NCBI GenBank assembly: GCA_016763395.1
Contig: JAESTW010000394.1
Coordinates: 1 to 11,480, forward strand
Reading direction: 5' to 3'
DNA from: Kofleriaceae bacterium
GTDB lineage: Bacteria > Myxococcota_A > Polyangia > Haliangiales > Haliangiaceae
Length of the DNA stretch: 11,480 nt
Shown: positions 1 to 7,981 of the stretch, one piece after another
Layout of the letters: each line of letters opens with the position of its first letter
Position numbering within the stretch: the first letter of the stretch is position 1
Notes under the pieces: model-generated
Seen by the model: the letters and a program-made list of their open reading frames with translations, nothing else
Databases searched by the model: none
What the model was told of the DNA's origin: nothing
Program-made: the position numbers and the translations under genes

Positions 1-1247
1 CATTCGACAACAGTACAGTCGGCATCACAGGTGATAGCACTTCCGATTCCAGAATCGCATTCCTCGACTCCAACGTTGGCAATCCCGTCGCCACAAATAT
101 TGAAGCGGCAAAGGTTCGTACAGGAATTTCCTAGAGAAATCGCGCCGTCCTCGTCTCCGTCAAAACCATCATCACACTGTTCGTCAACGTCGCGTAGTAA
201 ATTTCCACACCCCTCGCTCGAACTACAATCAGCGCTACAGCCATCATCCGAACGCGGAATGCACAATTCATCACCGATGCCAGTACAGGAACCGGCACCT
301 TGCACACAGGGCGTTCCAGCCACTCCAGGAAGGGCGTCGTCACAGTGACTGCCATTGTCGCAAGCTTCTCCAAAGTCTGGCTGACCATCGCCACAGACCT
401 CTGTAGCTGAGCAGTCGGCACTACAACCATCGCCCGAGCGCGGTACACAGATCGTGTCACCAATCCCAGCGCATTCGCCATCATCGATGCATACGGTGCC
501 ATTGGAACAGTGGCGGCCATCGTCACAAGCTTCGTCGCCAGCAGTAACACCGTTGCCACAGCCGGTCACCGAGCAATCTGCATCACAGCCATCGCCACTG
601 CGGGGCACGCAGAGTTCATCGCCGATACCTACGCACTCGGCGGCATCCGTACAGCTTGTCCCATCAGAACAATCCCTGCCGTCGTCGCAAGCTTCAGCGT
701 TGGTTTCTATGCCGTTGCCACACGCAGTGATCGTGCAGTTATTGTCACAACCATCGCCATTGATTTCGTCGCCATCGTCGCATGTCTCATTGACGTTAAT
801 CACCAAGTTGCCGCATACGTTCTCGCTCGCACAGTCGGCGGCGCAATCGCCATCATCACGAGGGATACAAAGGCCATCGCCAATCCCAGCGCAAGTGCTC
901 GGCTCCACACATTGGGTTCCGTCCTGGCAGTGCTTTCCGTCGTCGCAAACTTCGCCCAGAGTTTCATCCAAGGTCAGATCGCCGCACTCCTCAAGAGAGC
1001 TACAGTCGGCACTGCAGCCATCCCCACTGGTGATGTTGCCGTCATCGCAAACTTCACCGTCGTCCACCACTTTGTCTCCACAATCGTCGAAGATGCAGAC
1101 CGGTGCCTCCGCAGCGCAACGACTGCCAACCGGACAGACGGCCCCCGACTCGCATTCAATACTCTCGGTGTCTAAACAAGCAGTTCCGAGCAGTCCAAGG
1201 AGACAGACAAAACAAAAATAAAGTCGCGTGATTTGGAATTTTCCCAT
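1..1247 (-). CDS. Cysteine-rich DUF4215-type repeat lipoprotein, C-terminus beyond window
   Basis: Open minus-strand frame from ATG at 1247 to the window edge: 415 complete codons without a stop, so the 3' end is missing. The N-terminus MGKFQITRLYFCFVCLLGLL is a signal peptide, and LLGTAC puts a likely lipidated cysteine at residue 24 (Gly at -3 is unusual for a lipobox). The rest is almost wholly cysteine-rich repeats of the type CGNG..., GEACDDG, then GDGCSADC, alternating with GIGDELCVPRSGDGC units. This is the pattern of DUF4215 / Myxococcus cysteine-rich repeats, usually cell-surface or secreted and probably disulfide-bonded. It starts 18 bases after the TPR gene stop, with only a weak AGG ahead of it, so it probably shares the transcript of the two genes upstream. 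Its ligand and role are unknown. The assignment to the repeat family is firm; surface location is inferred from the signal peptide. Confidence 0.88.
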   Translation of the reverse strand, partial: MGKFQITRLYFCFVCLLGLLGTACLDTESIECESGAVCPVGSRCAAEAPVCIFDDCGDKVVDDGEVCDDGNITSGDGCSADCSSLEECGDLTLDETLGEVCDDGKHCQDGTQCVEPSTCAGIGDGLCIPRDDGDCAADCASENVCGNLVINVNETCDDGDEINGDGCDNNCTITACGNGIETNAEACDDGRDCSDGTSCTDAAECVGIGDELCVPRSGDGCDADCSVTGCGNGVTAGDEACDDGRHCSNGTVCIDDGECAGIGDTICVPRSGDGCSADCSATEVCGDGQPDFGEACDNGSHCDDALPGVAGTPCVQGAGSCTGIGDELCIPRSDDGCSADCSSSEGCGNLLRDVDEQCDDGFDGDEDGAISLGNSCTNLCRFNICGDGIANVGVEECDSGIGSAITCDADCTVVE

Positions 1248-1265
1248 GTCGTTTTAGCCTAAGAA

Positions 1266-2261
1266 TCAAAAATTAAGACTGGCGCTAAGGCCGAGGCCGT
1301 CGCGGGAAACCGTTGGTAAAAATGAGAGTTCGGTGGATGGCACAGCCTGTTGCTTAATGTCGATCCGGTAGGCTTGAGCGCGATTTGCGTAGACTAGATA
1401 AGCACCTGTTAGCAGTGCGGCACCGCCAAGCCCATACGCGGCGAATGCAAAGGTCTGCTCAAGAGATGCATTGTCTTTAGTGGACTGCAGAGACGAAGAA
1501 GGAACGCAGCCGCCGCAATTTCTGATGCCATCGTCATAGTCGGTGAACCCTGCTGCCGCGAGACTATGCGTAGCACCGCCAACCACTAGCAGCGCGGCTC
1601 CACTACCCAAAACAGCCCACGGTTTCCACTTAGCCCAACGACGCCGATAGCGGGTTACATCATCACTGGTGTACATGTCCGCCTCGAATTTCCAGGACTC
1701 GCCTGGGCCTAACATCTTGTTCTTCGTTTGTTCGATGTAGCCCTCTTTGCGGGCTGTCACGGTATTCCAACCAATTCGCACCAACATTGACGTTGAGCCC
1801 ACTTCCTTGCCGTTGAGCAAGAGATCTGTCCCCTCCTGAGCTGCAGACAATTCGATGGTGGCAAGCTGCTGCCGGGTCCACTTGAAGTGGTTCCGAGCGT
1901 CGTTAAGCTTGTCGCTCTCCAGGGCGTGACCGTCGTAGCGCAGCGCATTTTGCAGGGCTTTGTGAGCGCGAATAGGACTGTCTAGACTCATCAGAGCCAG
2001 CGCTAGGTTGTAGTGAATTGCCGGGTGGTCCCAGATAGCGATTGCTTGGTCGTAGACCTTTACCGCATCCTTGAAACGCGATTCTTTGAGGAGCCCATTC
2101 GCGTCGCGAAACAACGCATTGGCCTTTCCCCGGGTCGCTTCGCTCACGCCCTTTTTCCAAGGCTGCTCCTTGTCCGCCTTCTGGGCAGCCGCCGGGCTGG
2201 TTACCGTTAGTATCCCAAGCAGGATCCCCAGTACCGCCAGTCGCACTTTACTCGCACTCAT
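1266..2261 (-). CDS. TPR and PEGA-like domain envelope protein with two membrane segments
   Basis: 331 residues. A signal peptide lies at 1-26 (hydrophobic LAVLGILLGILTV, then SPAAAQ). Helical TPR-like repeats follow at about 43-110 (RFKDAVKVYDQAI, HYNLALALMSLD, RAHKALQNAL). A PEGA-like beta segment at about 135-195 has the features TDLLLNGKEVGST, WNTVTARKEGY and a polar end. Two hydrophobic segments at about 213-237 and 270-292 flank a loop with NCGGC. The protein ends SASLNF. TPR plus PEGA-like proteins of this length are common in Myxococcota, where they probably act as envelope scaffolds; no enzyme motif is seen. The ATG shares its A with the stop of the kinase gene (TAATG), which implies translational coupling; GGA about 8 bases upstream is a weak ribosome site. 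The kinase upstream may phosphorylate it or work with it, but that is inference from coupling only. Confidence 0.85.
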   Translation of the reverse strand: MSASKVRLAVLGILLGILTVTSPAAAQKADKEQPWKKGVSEATRGKANALFRDANGLLKESRFKDAVKVYDQAIAIWDHPAIHYNLALALMSLDSPIRAHKALQNALRYDGHALESDKLNDARNHFKWTRQQLATIELSAAQEGTDLLLNGKEVGSTSMLVRIGWNTVTARKEGYIEQTKNKMLGPGESWKFEADMYTSDDVTRYRRRWAKWKPWAVLGSGAALLVVGGATHSLAAAGFTDYDDGIRNCGGCVPSSSLQSTKDNASLEQTFAFAAYGLGGAALLTGAYLVYANRAQAYRIDIKQQAVPSTELSFLPTVSRDGLGLSASLNF

Positions 2262-5200
2262 TATTTAAGTTCCGATTCGATAAGTTTGCCAACACGTTTC
2301 TCAAGATCTGAAATGCGCTTTTGTCGCTCGGCCGCTAACCGATTCGCTCGCTCTTCGGCAGCCACTGCACGTTTGGCCTCACGCGTAGCTGTTGCCGCGG
2401 CACTCTCGGCTCGCTTGGCTTCCTGGCTGGCCCGCGATTTTGCCTCTTTGGCAACTTTGAGAGCGTTGCCCAGGGTCGCGTTTGACGCCTTCAACGCTTC
2501 ATTCTGAATCTCTAGCTTGTCATCGAGAACGACGGTGCGCTTCTCGAGGGTTTGCTCTCGTTTCAGGGCGATTGCCAACTCGTTGGCCTTGGTCTCCGCA
2601 TCGCGCTGGGCGGTGGTCGCTTCCTCTTCGGACTTCTTCGCCAGTAGCTCGGCACTCTGTGCGGCAACCGCCTCCCGCTCCGCAGTGCTCTTCGCAGCGC
2701 GAATCACGACCAGGGCCACGGCAGACGCCGCCACCATCCCTAGCAATACCGTTATTGTGCCAGCGAGGAAAAGCCGACGCAGACGCGTTGATCGCGCAGC
2801 GAGTGCAAAGCCCGCCTCAAGGAATTTCGTTTGCACTTCCGGGAGGTCGGTGTTTTTCCTAGCGTGCCAACGCTTGGCTTCCGCCATAACTTCACCGCGC
2901 CACAAAAGCCCCGCATCGTTGCGGTTTGACTGCCACTGCTTGGCAGCTGTCCGAAGCTGCTCGAGAAAGGCGGCATCTTCCTGGTTTTCGTCAAGCCAGC
3001 GGCGCAGACGTGGCCAGCTGTGGATTAGAGACTCATGGACAATCTCTGCCGTTGCACTGCCACCACCGTCGGCGTTTTGCACCACGATCAGGCGTGCGTC
3101 TACCAGACTATTCACAAGCGTCCGCACTTCGGTGGTGTTCGCTGAGAGTTCTGCCAATTCATCCAATGAGATGATCGCCCGAGTTCGCTCAGGCGTTACC
3201 AGCCTTAAAATGATCGTTCGAGCCAGGTCTTGCATTACTGCCGGATACTGTTGAATGAACATATCCGCGTGGGTTGCTAGAGCACCTGCAATACCACCAA
3301 TTTTTTGATAACTCGCCTGAGTGAGAAGTTTTCTTACCGTATCACGATTCTCCCAAAGCTCCGTTGCGGCGAATTGCAACAGAGGCAGGGCGCCACTAGT
3401 AGCCGCAAGGTGATTGAGCATGTCCTCGACGATCTCCGGGGACTCGAACATGTAACCGGCCATCTGCGCGGGCTCGGTTAGAGCGTCACGCAGACCATCG
3501 CGATTGGGAGCCGTTAGGAAGAAGAGCCCCTGCTGAAGTTCGGACATAAAGAGCGCATCTTCGGGCACTCGGTCCAAGAAATCTGAGCGCAGCGACAACA
3601 CGACCCGAAGCGGTGTGGTCGCATCATCTGCGACAGCGCTTAGGCAAGCGGTAAAGGCCCGACGCTCCTGCGCGTCTGCAATCAAGGTATAGAGTTCCTC
3701 GAATTGATCGATGAAGAGCAAGATGTTGCCGTCTTGCTGACGAGCTCGCTCGCGCATCACCGTTCCTAGATAGCCAGGCTCTACTCGCAGGCGTTCTAGA
3801 ATTTGTTGGAACTCTGGAGAATCCTCGCTGACGCTATCGCCCAATCCCGACATCTTGGCTGCGACCATCGCAAGCGCCCCCATTGGATCTCGTCCTGGCC
3901 GTATAACGGTGGTGTCCCACTGCTCACCGGAACGCTTCAGAGCAGGCACGATACCCGCCCGGACAAACGACGACTTGCCACAGCCGGACGAACCAACGAT
4001 CGCCATTAATGGGTGCTGTCGAATCCTCGCTATGGCTGACTCAATTTCCCTTGGCCGGCCGAAGAATTTGTCTGCGTCTGACTCTTGAAAGGCACTCAGA
4101 CCAGAATACGGGCTCTCATCCCCGTGCAGTTCGCGAGTCTGTTGACCTGGGCGCAATGGCTCGAGCGCGCGTAGCAACTCGGTGGCAGTCTGGTATCGCA
4201 GGTCGCGATGCTTCATCAAGCAGCGATCCACGACCTCGGCGAAGGCTGCTGGGATGTGTGGTGCCAACTCGAGAAGCCCCGGCATAGGTTCCGGGCTTTG
4301 GGCCATCCCAGCCAGCTTGTGTTGATTAATTGGTTCGAGTGGATGTGTCCCCACTAACATGCGACACATCAAGATACCCATCGCCCAGATATCTGAGCGG
4401 TGGTCGATGTCGACAGTGGTGCTCCACTGTTCTGGTGACATGTAGGCCATCGTTCCGACGATGGTGCCATCCTGAGTGAGATCAGGCGCCTTTGAGGCTG
4501 CTGCACCATCGGGAGATTGGATAGGAATTGATTTTGTTAGACGCTCGGGCGGGCCAGAGTCGCCATGAAGTACTTTTGCGATACCAAAGTCGAGAACCTT
4601 GAGAGTTCCTGACTCGGTTACGAAGATATTGTCTGGTTTGAGATCGCGGTGGACGATGCCCTCTTCGTGGGCGAGAACCAAGGCCTTGGCGATCGGAATC
4701 AGCAACTCGACAACCCGCGCCGGGGGCAAGGACTGACCATTTTCGATCAATTCTGTAAGCGTTTGCCCTTGCAGGTACTCGAGCACCATGAAGGGCTGGC
4801 GGTTGTGCTCACCCACTTCGTAGATGACGACGATGTTCTCGTGCTGTGCACGGGCCGTTGTTCTCGCTTCGAGAATAAAGCGCCGAGTGAGTGCTGGATG
4901 AGCGGTCTGCAGGAACTTGATCGCGACGCGCCTGCCCAGTTGGATATCACGAGCGAGAAATACCGTTCCCATGCCTCCAGCACCGAGAATCCGGATAATC
5001 TCGTACTGCTGGATTCGATCTCCGGGCTCGGGCAGCGTGTGCCCTACCGAAATTTCGACAGAGGTATCTTGATCTGCGGTTCCCTTGGCCAGTTGCGAAT
5101 TGCGCGCGCGCCCTAAAGGTTGTAGTGATCGTGTGGCATTGTCCAGCGCGTTGTCGGTCCCCACTGCATGGCCCACTCCGTGAACTGTCGCGTCAGCAGC

Positions 5201-5608
5201 TGCTATCGCTTCCGCAACTGCGCTGACCTTTGTTGATCGAACTGGCGCACGACTATGCATGGTGGCACGGCGAACCGTATTCGGCTTCTGCTGGTTGACG
5301 ATTACCGTTGCAGGAGCAAGGAAGGCAAATCCATTTCCCATGACCGTCGCTCCGACATCTGCATCAGCGACGTGAGCAACTGGAGCTACTGGAGCTACTG
5401 GAGCTACTGGAGCAACTAACAACGTCTCTTCGGGACTCGCCGATCGCTCGGACAAAGGAGCGGGCTGTTTGGGTTCCGTTGATCGCTCGGACGAAGGAGA
5501 GGCCTTTATCAATGAGTTCCACTCCTCACATGATGGGCACTGGCCCCGCCAATTTGGAGTTTCGCTGTTGCACTTAGTGCAGACGTAAATGGATTTTGGT
5601 TCTGCCAT
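2261..5608 (-). CDS. RadA-like zinc ribbon / Ser-Thr protein kinase / nSTAND NTPase fusion, membrane-anchored
   Basis: 1115 residues. Domains in order: a zinc ribbon at 8-33 (C10-x2-C13-x10-C24-x2-C27, with PNWRGQCPSCEEWNS) closely resembling the N-terminal finger of RadA/Sms; a low-complexity linker with a VAP repeat at 65-80; a protein kinase at about 202-485. The kinase has glycine loop GAGGMG 209-214, K231, E247, HRDLKPDN 320-327, DFG 340-342 and SPE 391-393, so all key residues are present, with a long activation segment between DFG and SPE. An nSTAND-type NTPase follows at about 501-880, with Walker A GSSGCGKSS 539-547, Walker B LLFIDQFEE with D634, and HESLIHSWPRLRRWLDE near 858. A membrane helix lies at about 946-970 and a long Ala/Glu/Lys coiled coil at 972-1115. 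WD40 or TPR repeats, which usually follow this NTPase, are absent. It likely phosphorylates Ser/Thr on a cytoplasmic target after nucleotide-driven oligomerisation. It leads the three-gene unit; no strong ribosome site is seen before the ATG. Confidence 0.93.
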   Translation of the reverse strand: MAEPKSIYVCTKCNSETPNWRGQCPSCEEWNSLIKASPSSERSTEPKQPAPLSERSASPEETLLVAPVAPVAPVAPVAHVADADVGATVMGNGFAFLAPATVIVNQQKPNTVRRATMHSRAPVRSTKVSAVAEAIAAADATVHGVGHAVGTDNALDNATRSLQPLGRARNSQLAKGTADQDTSVEISVGHTLPEPGDRIQQYEIIRILGAGGMGTVFLARDIQLGRRVAIKFLQTAHPALTRRFILEARTTARAQHENIVVIYEVGEHNRQPFMVLEYLQGQTLTELIENGQSLPPARVVELLIPIAKALVLAHEEGIVHRDLKPDNIFVTESGTLKVLDFGIAKVLHGDSGPPERLTKSIPIQSPDGAAASKAPDLTQDGTIVGTMAYMSPEQWSTTVDIDHRSDIWAMGILMCRMLVGTHPLEPINQHKLAGMAQSPEPMPGLLELAPHIPAAFAEVVDRCLMKHRDLRYQTATELLRALEPLRPGQQTRELHGDESPYSGLSAFQESDADKFFGRPREIESAIARIRQHPLMAIVGSSGCGKSSFVRAGIVPALKRSGEQWDTTVIRPGRDPMGALAMVAAKMSGLGDSVSEDSPEFQQILERLRVEPGYLGTVMRERARQQDGNILLFIDQFEELYTLIADAQERRAFTACLSAVADDATTPLRVVLSLRSDFLDRVPEDALFMSELQQGLFFLTAPNRDGLRDALTEPAQMAGYMFESPEIVEDMLNHLAATSGALPLLQFAATELWENRDTVRKLLTQASYQKIGGIAGALATHADMFIQQYPAVMQDLARTIILRLVTPERTRAIISLDELAELSANTTEVRTLVNSLVDARLIVVQNADGGGSATAEIVHESLIHSWPRLRRWLDENQEDAAFLEQLRTAAKQWQSNRNDAGLLWRGEVMAEAKRWHARKNTDLPEVQTKFLEAGFALAARSTRLRRLFLAGTITVLLGMVAASAVALVVIRAAKSTAEREAVAAQSAELLAKKSEEEATTAQRDAETKANELAIALKREQTLEKRTVVLDDKLEIQNEALKASNATLGNALKVAKEAKSRASQEAKRAESAAATATREAKRAVAAEERANRLAAERQKRISDLEKRVGKLIESELK
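5374..5418 (-). repeat. 9-bp tandem repeat coding for Val-Ala-Pro in the kinase linker
   Basis: Five 9-base units read GAGCAACTG, GAGCTACTG three times, then GAGCAACTA on the plus strand. On the coding strand they give the repeated VAP stretch between the zinc ribbon and the kinase domain. Nine-base changes keep the frame, so linker length could vary by slippage without breaking the gene. Confidence 0.9.
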
Positions 5609-5698
5609 TATGTTCGAAGTACTAGGGCCAACGTCAGTTCAAAGGCTACGAGTTTATGTTAGCAGCCCGCCCCCCAGCCAACATTGCTATCCCGGAGC

Positions 5699-6200
5699 TT
5701 AGCAACCTTGGCCGATCTGAATCAAGTCGACCTCAGTATTGCGCGACATCACGATCACCGCGGAACTGGCGAGGCTTTCCATATAGTCGAGGACAGCGGC
5801 AAAGACGCGGTTGTTATATCTGCTGGAATTTCTCTCCCGACATGACGATGCTCGCCACGAGTAGGGTGAGCGCTTTGGCGGCCCATCGACTCGACTTCCA
5901 CCTGGGGCGAAGGGTTATTGTCGCCAAGCTGAAGTACGACGGGCTTTGGAGAGCCAACCTTAAGATGCTTAAGAGACCGTTGGCAGGTTGTAATGCCGAC
6001 GCGGAGATGCTCGAGTTCTGCCTCGGCTTCCTCTCTTGACGGCTTCCTGTGCCAGTAGATGACATCGAACTGGCGGCAAAAATGCGCTTGCCAAACTTTC
6101 GAACCCCCAAAACGATCTTATGTACCTCTCCGAATAATTCTAAGAATGGCTCGGCTCGGTCGTATGCAACCCCGTACTGGTCTGCAACCCGATCGACGCT
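5699..6200 (-). pseudogene. Probable decayed gene with several frame changes, family not recognised
   Basis: No intact frame spans this stretch, yet protein-like sequence runs along the minus strand and changes frame. From 6200: DQYGVAYDRAEPFLELFGEV and VRKFGKRIFAA in one frame. From about 6070 a second frame gives FDVIYWHRKPSREEAEAELE, then PVVLQLGDNN. From about 5905 the first frame resumes with AAKALTLLVASIVMSGEKFQ. From about 5816 the third frame gives NRVFAAVLDYMESLASSAVI and EVDLIQIGQGC, with a stop at 5699-5701. Joined, these would make one protein of about 165 residues. A TAG sits at 6201-6203 and no good start codon follows it, so the beginning may also be lost. The joined order of strand, helix and strand resembles small STAS-like myxobacterial proteins, but I cannot name the family. 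Alternatives are chance open frames or assembly indels. Confidence 0.42.
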
Positions 6201-6262
6201 CTAGTCGGGGCGTTTGCCTGCGCCGATGCGGCGTTGGCGGTCTCAGGTATATAAAATCGCGG

Positions 6263-7093
6263 CTAGATGCAGAGCCCATATTCGACGTTGTTGACGGAGA
6301 TGGCCGGATTGAGTCCAGAGCAGGTGCCTGTAGTACAGCTACCGCCGGCAATGGTGCAGTACTGCTTGCAGACCGGATTTGGGCCTCCAATATTTACACA
6401 CTCGAATCCAGGCGAGCAGTCAGCTGAGCCGTTGGCTGTACAGTCGGTGTCATTCCCACCGCCGGTGGCTGGTCCTCCAATGCAGTCGGTATTGGTGAAG
6501 TCGTCAGCATTGCCAGCAATCCCGTCCGGGTCTTGGTTGATCGCGTGGCACCCAAAGGTTGCTGGACAGCCATTGTTGGTCTGAGCCTCAAGGGTGCAGT
6601 TTTGTGTACAGGCAATGACACCGGGCACAGGAGTCGTGGTTCCGCTAAGGACCAGCGTGACCACGCAATCGCCGTTTGAGCACGCGTTCTGTGGGCTACA
6701 GAATTCTCGACACATGCCACTTAGGCAGAAGTAGCCAGCCTGGCAGGATGTTCCTCCCGCGCAGGCTTCACCGTTACCACCAGTTCCATTCACGTCGCGG
6801 CAGGTGGTGGCTCCGGTCGCGAGGTTCGTGCCGTCGAGGTCGCAGGCGCGGTCACCGCAACCACACTGAGGAATCAAATCGCAGCTTGGGGCGCTCACAC
6901 AAACTTCGCCAGGATTGGCGTCCGGCGCACTTGGGTCAGCATCTGGCGCGTTTGGATTGGCGTCAGGGATCGTCGGGTCAGCGTCCGCTGCAGTTGGATC
7001 GGCATCTCCGCCCGGCAGGCTGTTGTTGGTGCCCGTTGCACATCCAACGAGAATGATGGCAAAGGCGAGCGAACGTAGAATCTCTGTTTTCAT
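6263..7093 (-). CDS. Cysteine-rich lipoprotein with DADPxxP linker
   Basis: 276 residues. The N-terminus MKTEILRSLAFAIILVGC is a classic lipoprotein signal, with lipobox LVGC and C18 as the lipidated residue. A linker of five seven-residue units (DADPTAA, DADPTIP, DANPNAP, DADPSAP, DANPGEV) covers residues 30-64 and probably spaces the rest from the membrane. The remainder has many cysteines in patterns such as GGTSCQAGYFCLSGMCREFC and CTANGSADCSPGFECVN, likely disulfide-paired on the cell surface. No catalytic motif is seen. The start is well supported: GGAG lies six bases before the ATG. It is transcribed away from the caspase-like gene at 7370 and is separated from the kinase by the decayed region, so it is probably a single-gene unit. 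Its style matches Myxococcota surface lipoproteins. Function unknown. Confidence 0.9.
   Translation of the reverse strand: MKTEILRSLAFAIILVGCATGTNNSLPGGDADPTAADADPTIPDANPNAPDADPSAPDANPGEVCVSAPSCDLIPQCGCGDRACDLDGTNLATGATTCRDVNGTGGNGEACAGGTSCQAGYFCLSGMCREFCSPQNACSNGDCVVTLVLSGTTTPVPGVIACTQNCTLEAQTNNGCPATFGCHAINQDPDGIAGNADDFTNTDCIGGPATGGGNDTDCTANGSADCSPGFECVNIGGPNPVCKQYCTIAGGSCTTGTCSGLNPAISVNNVEYGLCI
6902..7006 (-). repeat. Five 21-bp repeats coding for the DA(D/N)PxxP linker
   Basis: Residues 30-64 of the lipoprotein gene are five in-frame seven-residue units beginning DADP or DANP. The DNA copies have diverged, so the pattern is clearer in protein than in bases. Acidic, proline-containing spacers of this type follow the lipidated cysteine in many Myxococcota lipoproteins. 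Confidence 0.85.
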
Positions 7094-7099
7094 TTAAGG

Positions 7100-7103
7100 C
7101 TCC
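7100..7103 (-). promoter_or_regulatory. Ribosome binding site GGAG of the DADP-linker lipoprotein
   Basis: GGAG on the minus strand with the six-base spacer CCTTAA before the ATG at 7093. It is the clearest such site in the window and fixes the lipoprotein start. Confidence 0.75.
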
Positions 7104-7369
7104 GGTCCCGGATGATGCACCGAAATCGTCGGCGATTGTTGCATTTTTTTGAATTCCGCACCTCCAAGCGAATTTTGGTAGCTGAAGATGGTAGTCCCGA
7201 GGTGGCGATTGCGGCAGATGAGCCCCTTGGACGACTGTGCCAAGCGGATTCTCGCTACAGACCACGCCCCATAACTAGGCGTTCTTTCTAGCTAGCAAGC
7301 CAAATAGCTGACAGAGAATCTCGGTTCCATGATCGCCAAACCTGGTGATGTCAGTATAGCCTATCGAGG

Positions 7370-7981
7370 ATGCCAACCAAGAAAGAGCTAGCGCTCCAGT
7401 ATCGTCAAATTCTGTTTCCTGGGCTGGTCAGCCCCCATGACAAGCCTGCCGTATTATTGGTTAGCGTGGACAGCGACATGGTGACAAACACGAGATATTG
7501 TGGAAACGTTTACAAAGACAGCTTTAGCCTCTCACCTTTGAACCTAAACGATATCATCACGTGGGACCGCGCGAATTCTGTTGTCCTCCCAAGCAAATAC
7601 ACCACTGCAATCAACAAAATCAAAGCGGGGCCCCTAACTCTTCTTATTAGCGGGCATGGAGGGCTACACTCATTTCTCGGTGCTTCGCCCGACTTTGAAG
7701 ACAAGGCAGTATTCGACCTGTGTGTGCGACTCCTCCCTAGGATTTCGGGCAAGGGGGCCGTGCTCAGTACCATCATCCTCGAGGGCTGCTACACGGGGTC
7801 CGAACTTGCGCCCCCACCACCCCGTGCTGGTGTCACAAACCTCTGTCCAGCAAGGCGCTTAAGCGCGTTCCTAGACGCGCTTGGACAAACGGGCGCTGCC
7901 GCGTTGCCAGCTCAAGATCCTTTTGATGCGTGGCTGGGGCAAGCGGCGTGGCGGCCACGGCCGCTGACGTGGCTGCATTGA
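7370..7981 (+). CDS. Caspase-like (clan CD) peptidase domain protein, N-terminal part of a frameshifted gene
   Basis: 203 codons as read. Two motifs suit a caspase-fold cysteine peptidase: LTLLISGHGG with H96 after a hydrophobic strand, and STIILEGCYTGS with C140 after the next strand. The spacing of 44 residues suits the His/Cys dyad of C14, CHAT and related families. I cannot choose among these families. The likely job is cleavage of one or a few target proteins. The only in-frame start is ATG 7370, since a TGA lies in frame at 7346; GAGG abuts the ATG with no spacer, so initiation may be weak. From about codon 190 the reading (QAAWRPRPLTWLH) is rich in Trp and Arg and unlike the rest. The natural continuation lies in the frame of the next entry, reached by adding one G to the GGGG at 7936-7939. 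The joined protein would have about 312 residues. Confidence 0.62.
   Translation: MPTKKELALQYRQILFPGLVSPHDKPAVLLVSVDSDMVTNTRYCGNVYKDSFSLSPLNLNDIITWDRANSVVLPSKYTTAINKIKAGPLTLLISGHGGLHSFLGASPDFEDKAVFDLCVRLLPRISGKGAVLSTIILEGCYTGSELAPPPPRAGVTNLCPARRLSAFLDALGQTGAAALPAQDPFDAWLGQAAWRPRPLTWLH

Noticed and set aside
131..559. Minus-strand 142-codon frame and a similar one at 974-1159
   Set aside because: They are out of frame with the lipoprotein signal peptide and the CDDG repeats. The true frame is open across the whole stretch and simply runs off the window edge.
454..1221. Long plus-strand open frames (also 31-348 and 510-1175)
   Set aside because: They are antisense to the cysteine-rich repeat gene. 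Their Ser/Pro/Gln-rich or Ala/Thr-rich periodic sequence is the mirror of its repeats, and no ribosome sites precede them.
2517..3254. 245-codon plus-strand frame opposite the kinase gene, and other open frames up to 5116
   Set aside because: Shadows of a gene with complete kinase and NTPase motifs on the minus strand; no recognisable protein features.
7125..7155. Weak hairpin (AATCG/CGATT) followed by seven T on the plus strand, terminator-like
   Set aside because: The stem is only five pairs, the T run starts several bases after it, and no plus-strand gene ends upstream.
7930..7981. Programmed -1 ribosomal frameshifting in the caspase-like gene
   Set aside because: No X-XXY-YYZ slippery heptamer or clear downstream stem was found in the overlap; a lost G in the GGGG run explains it more simply.
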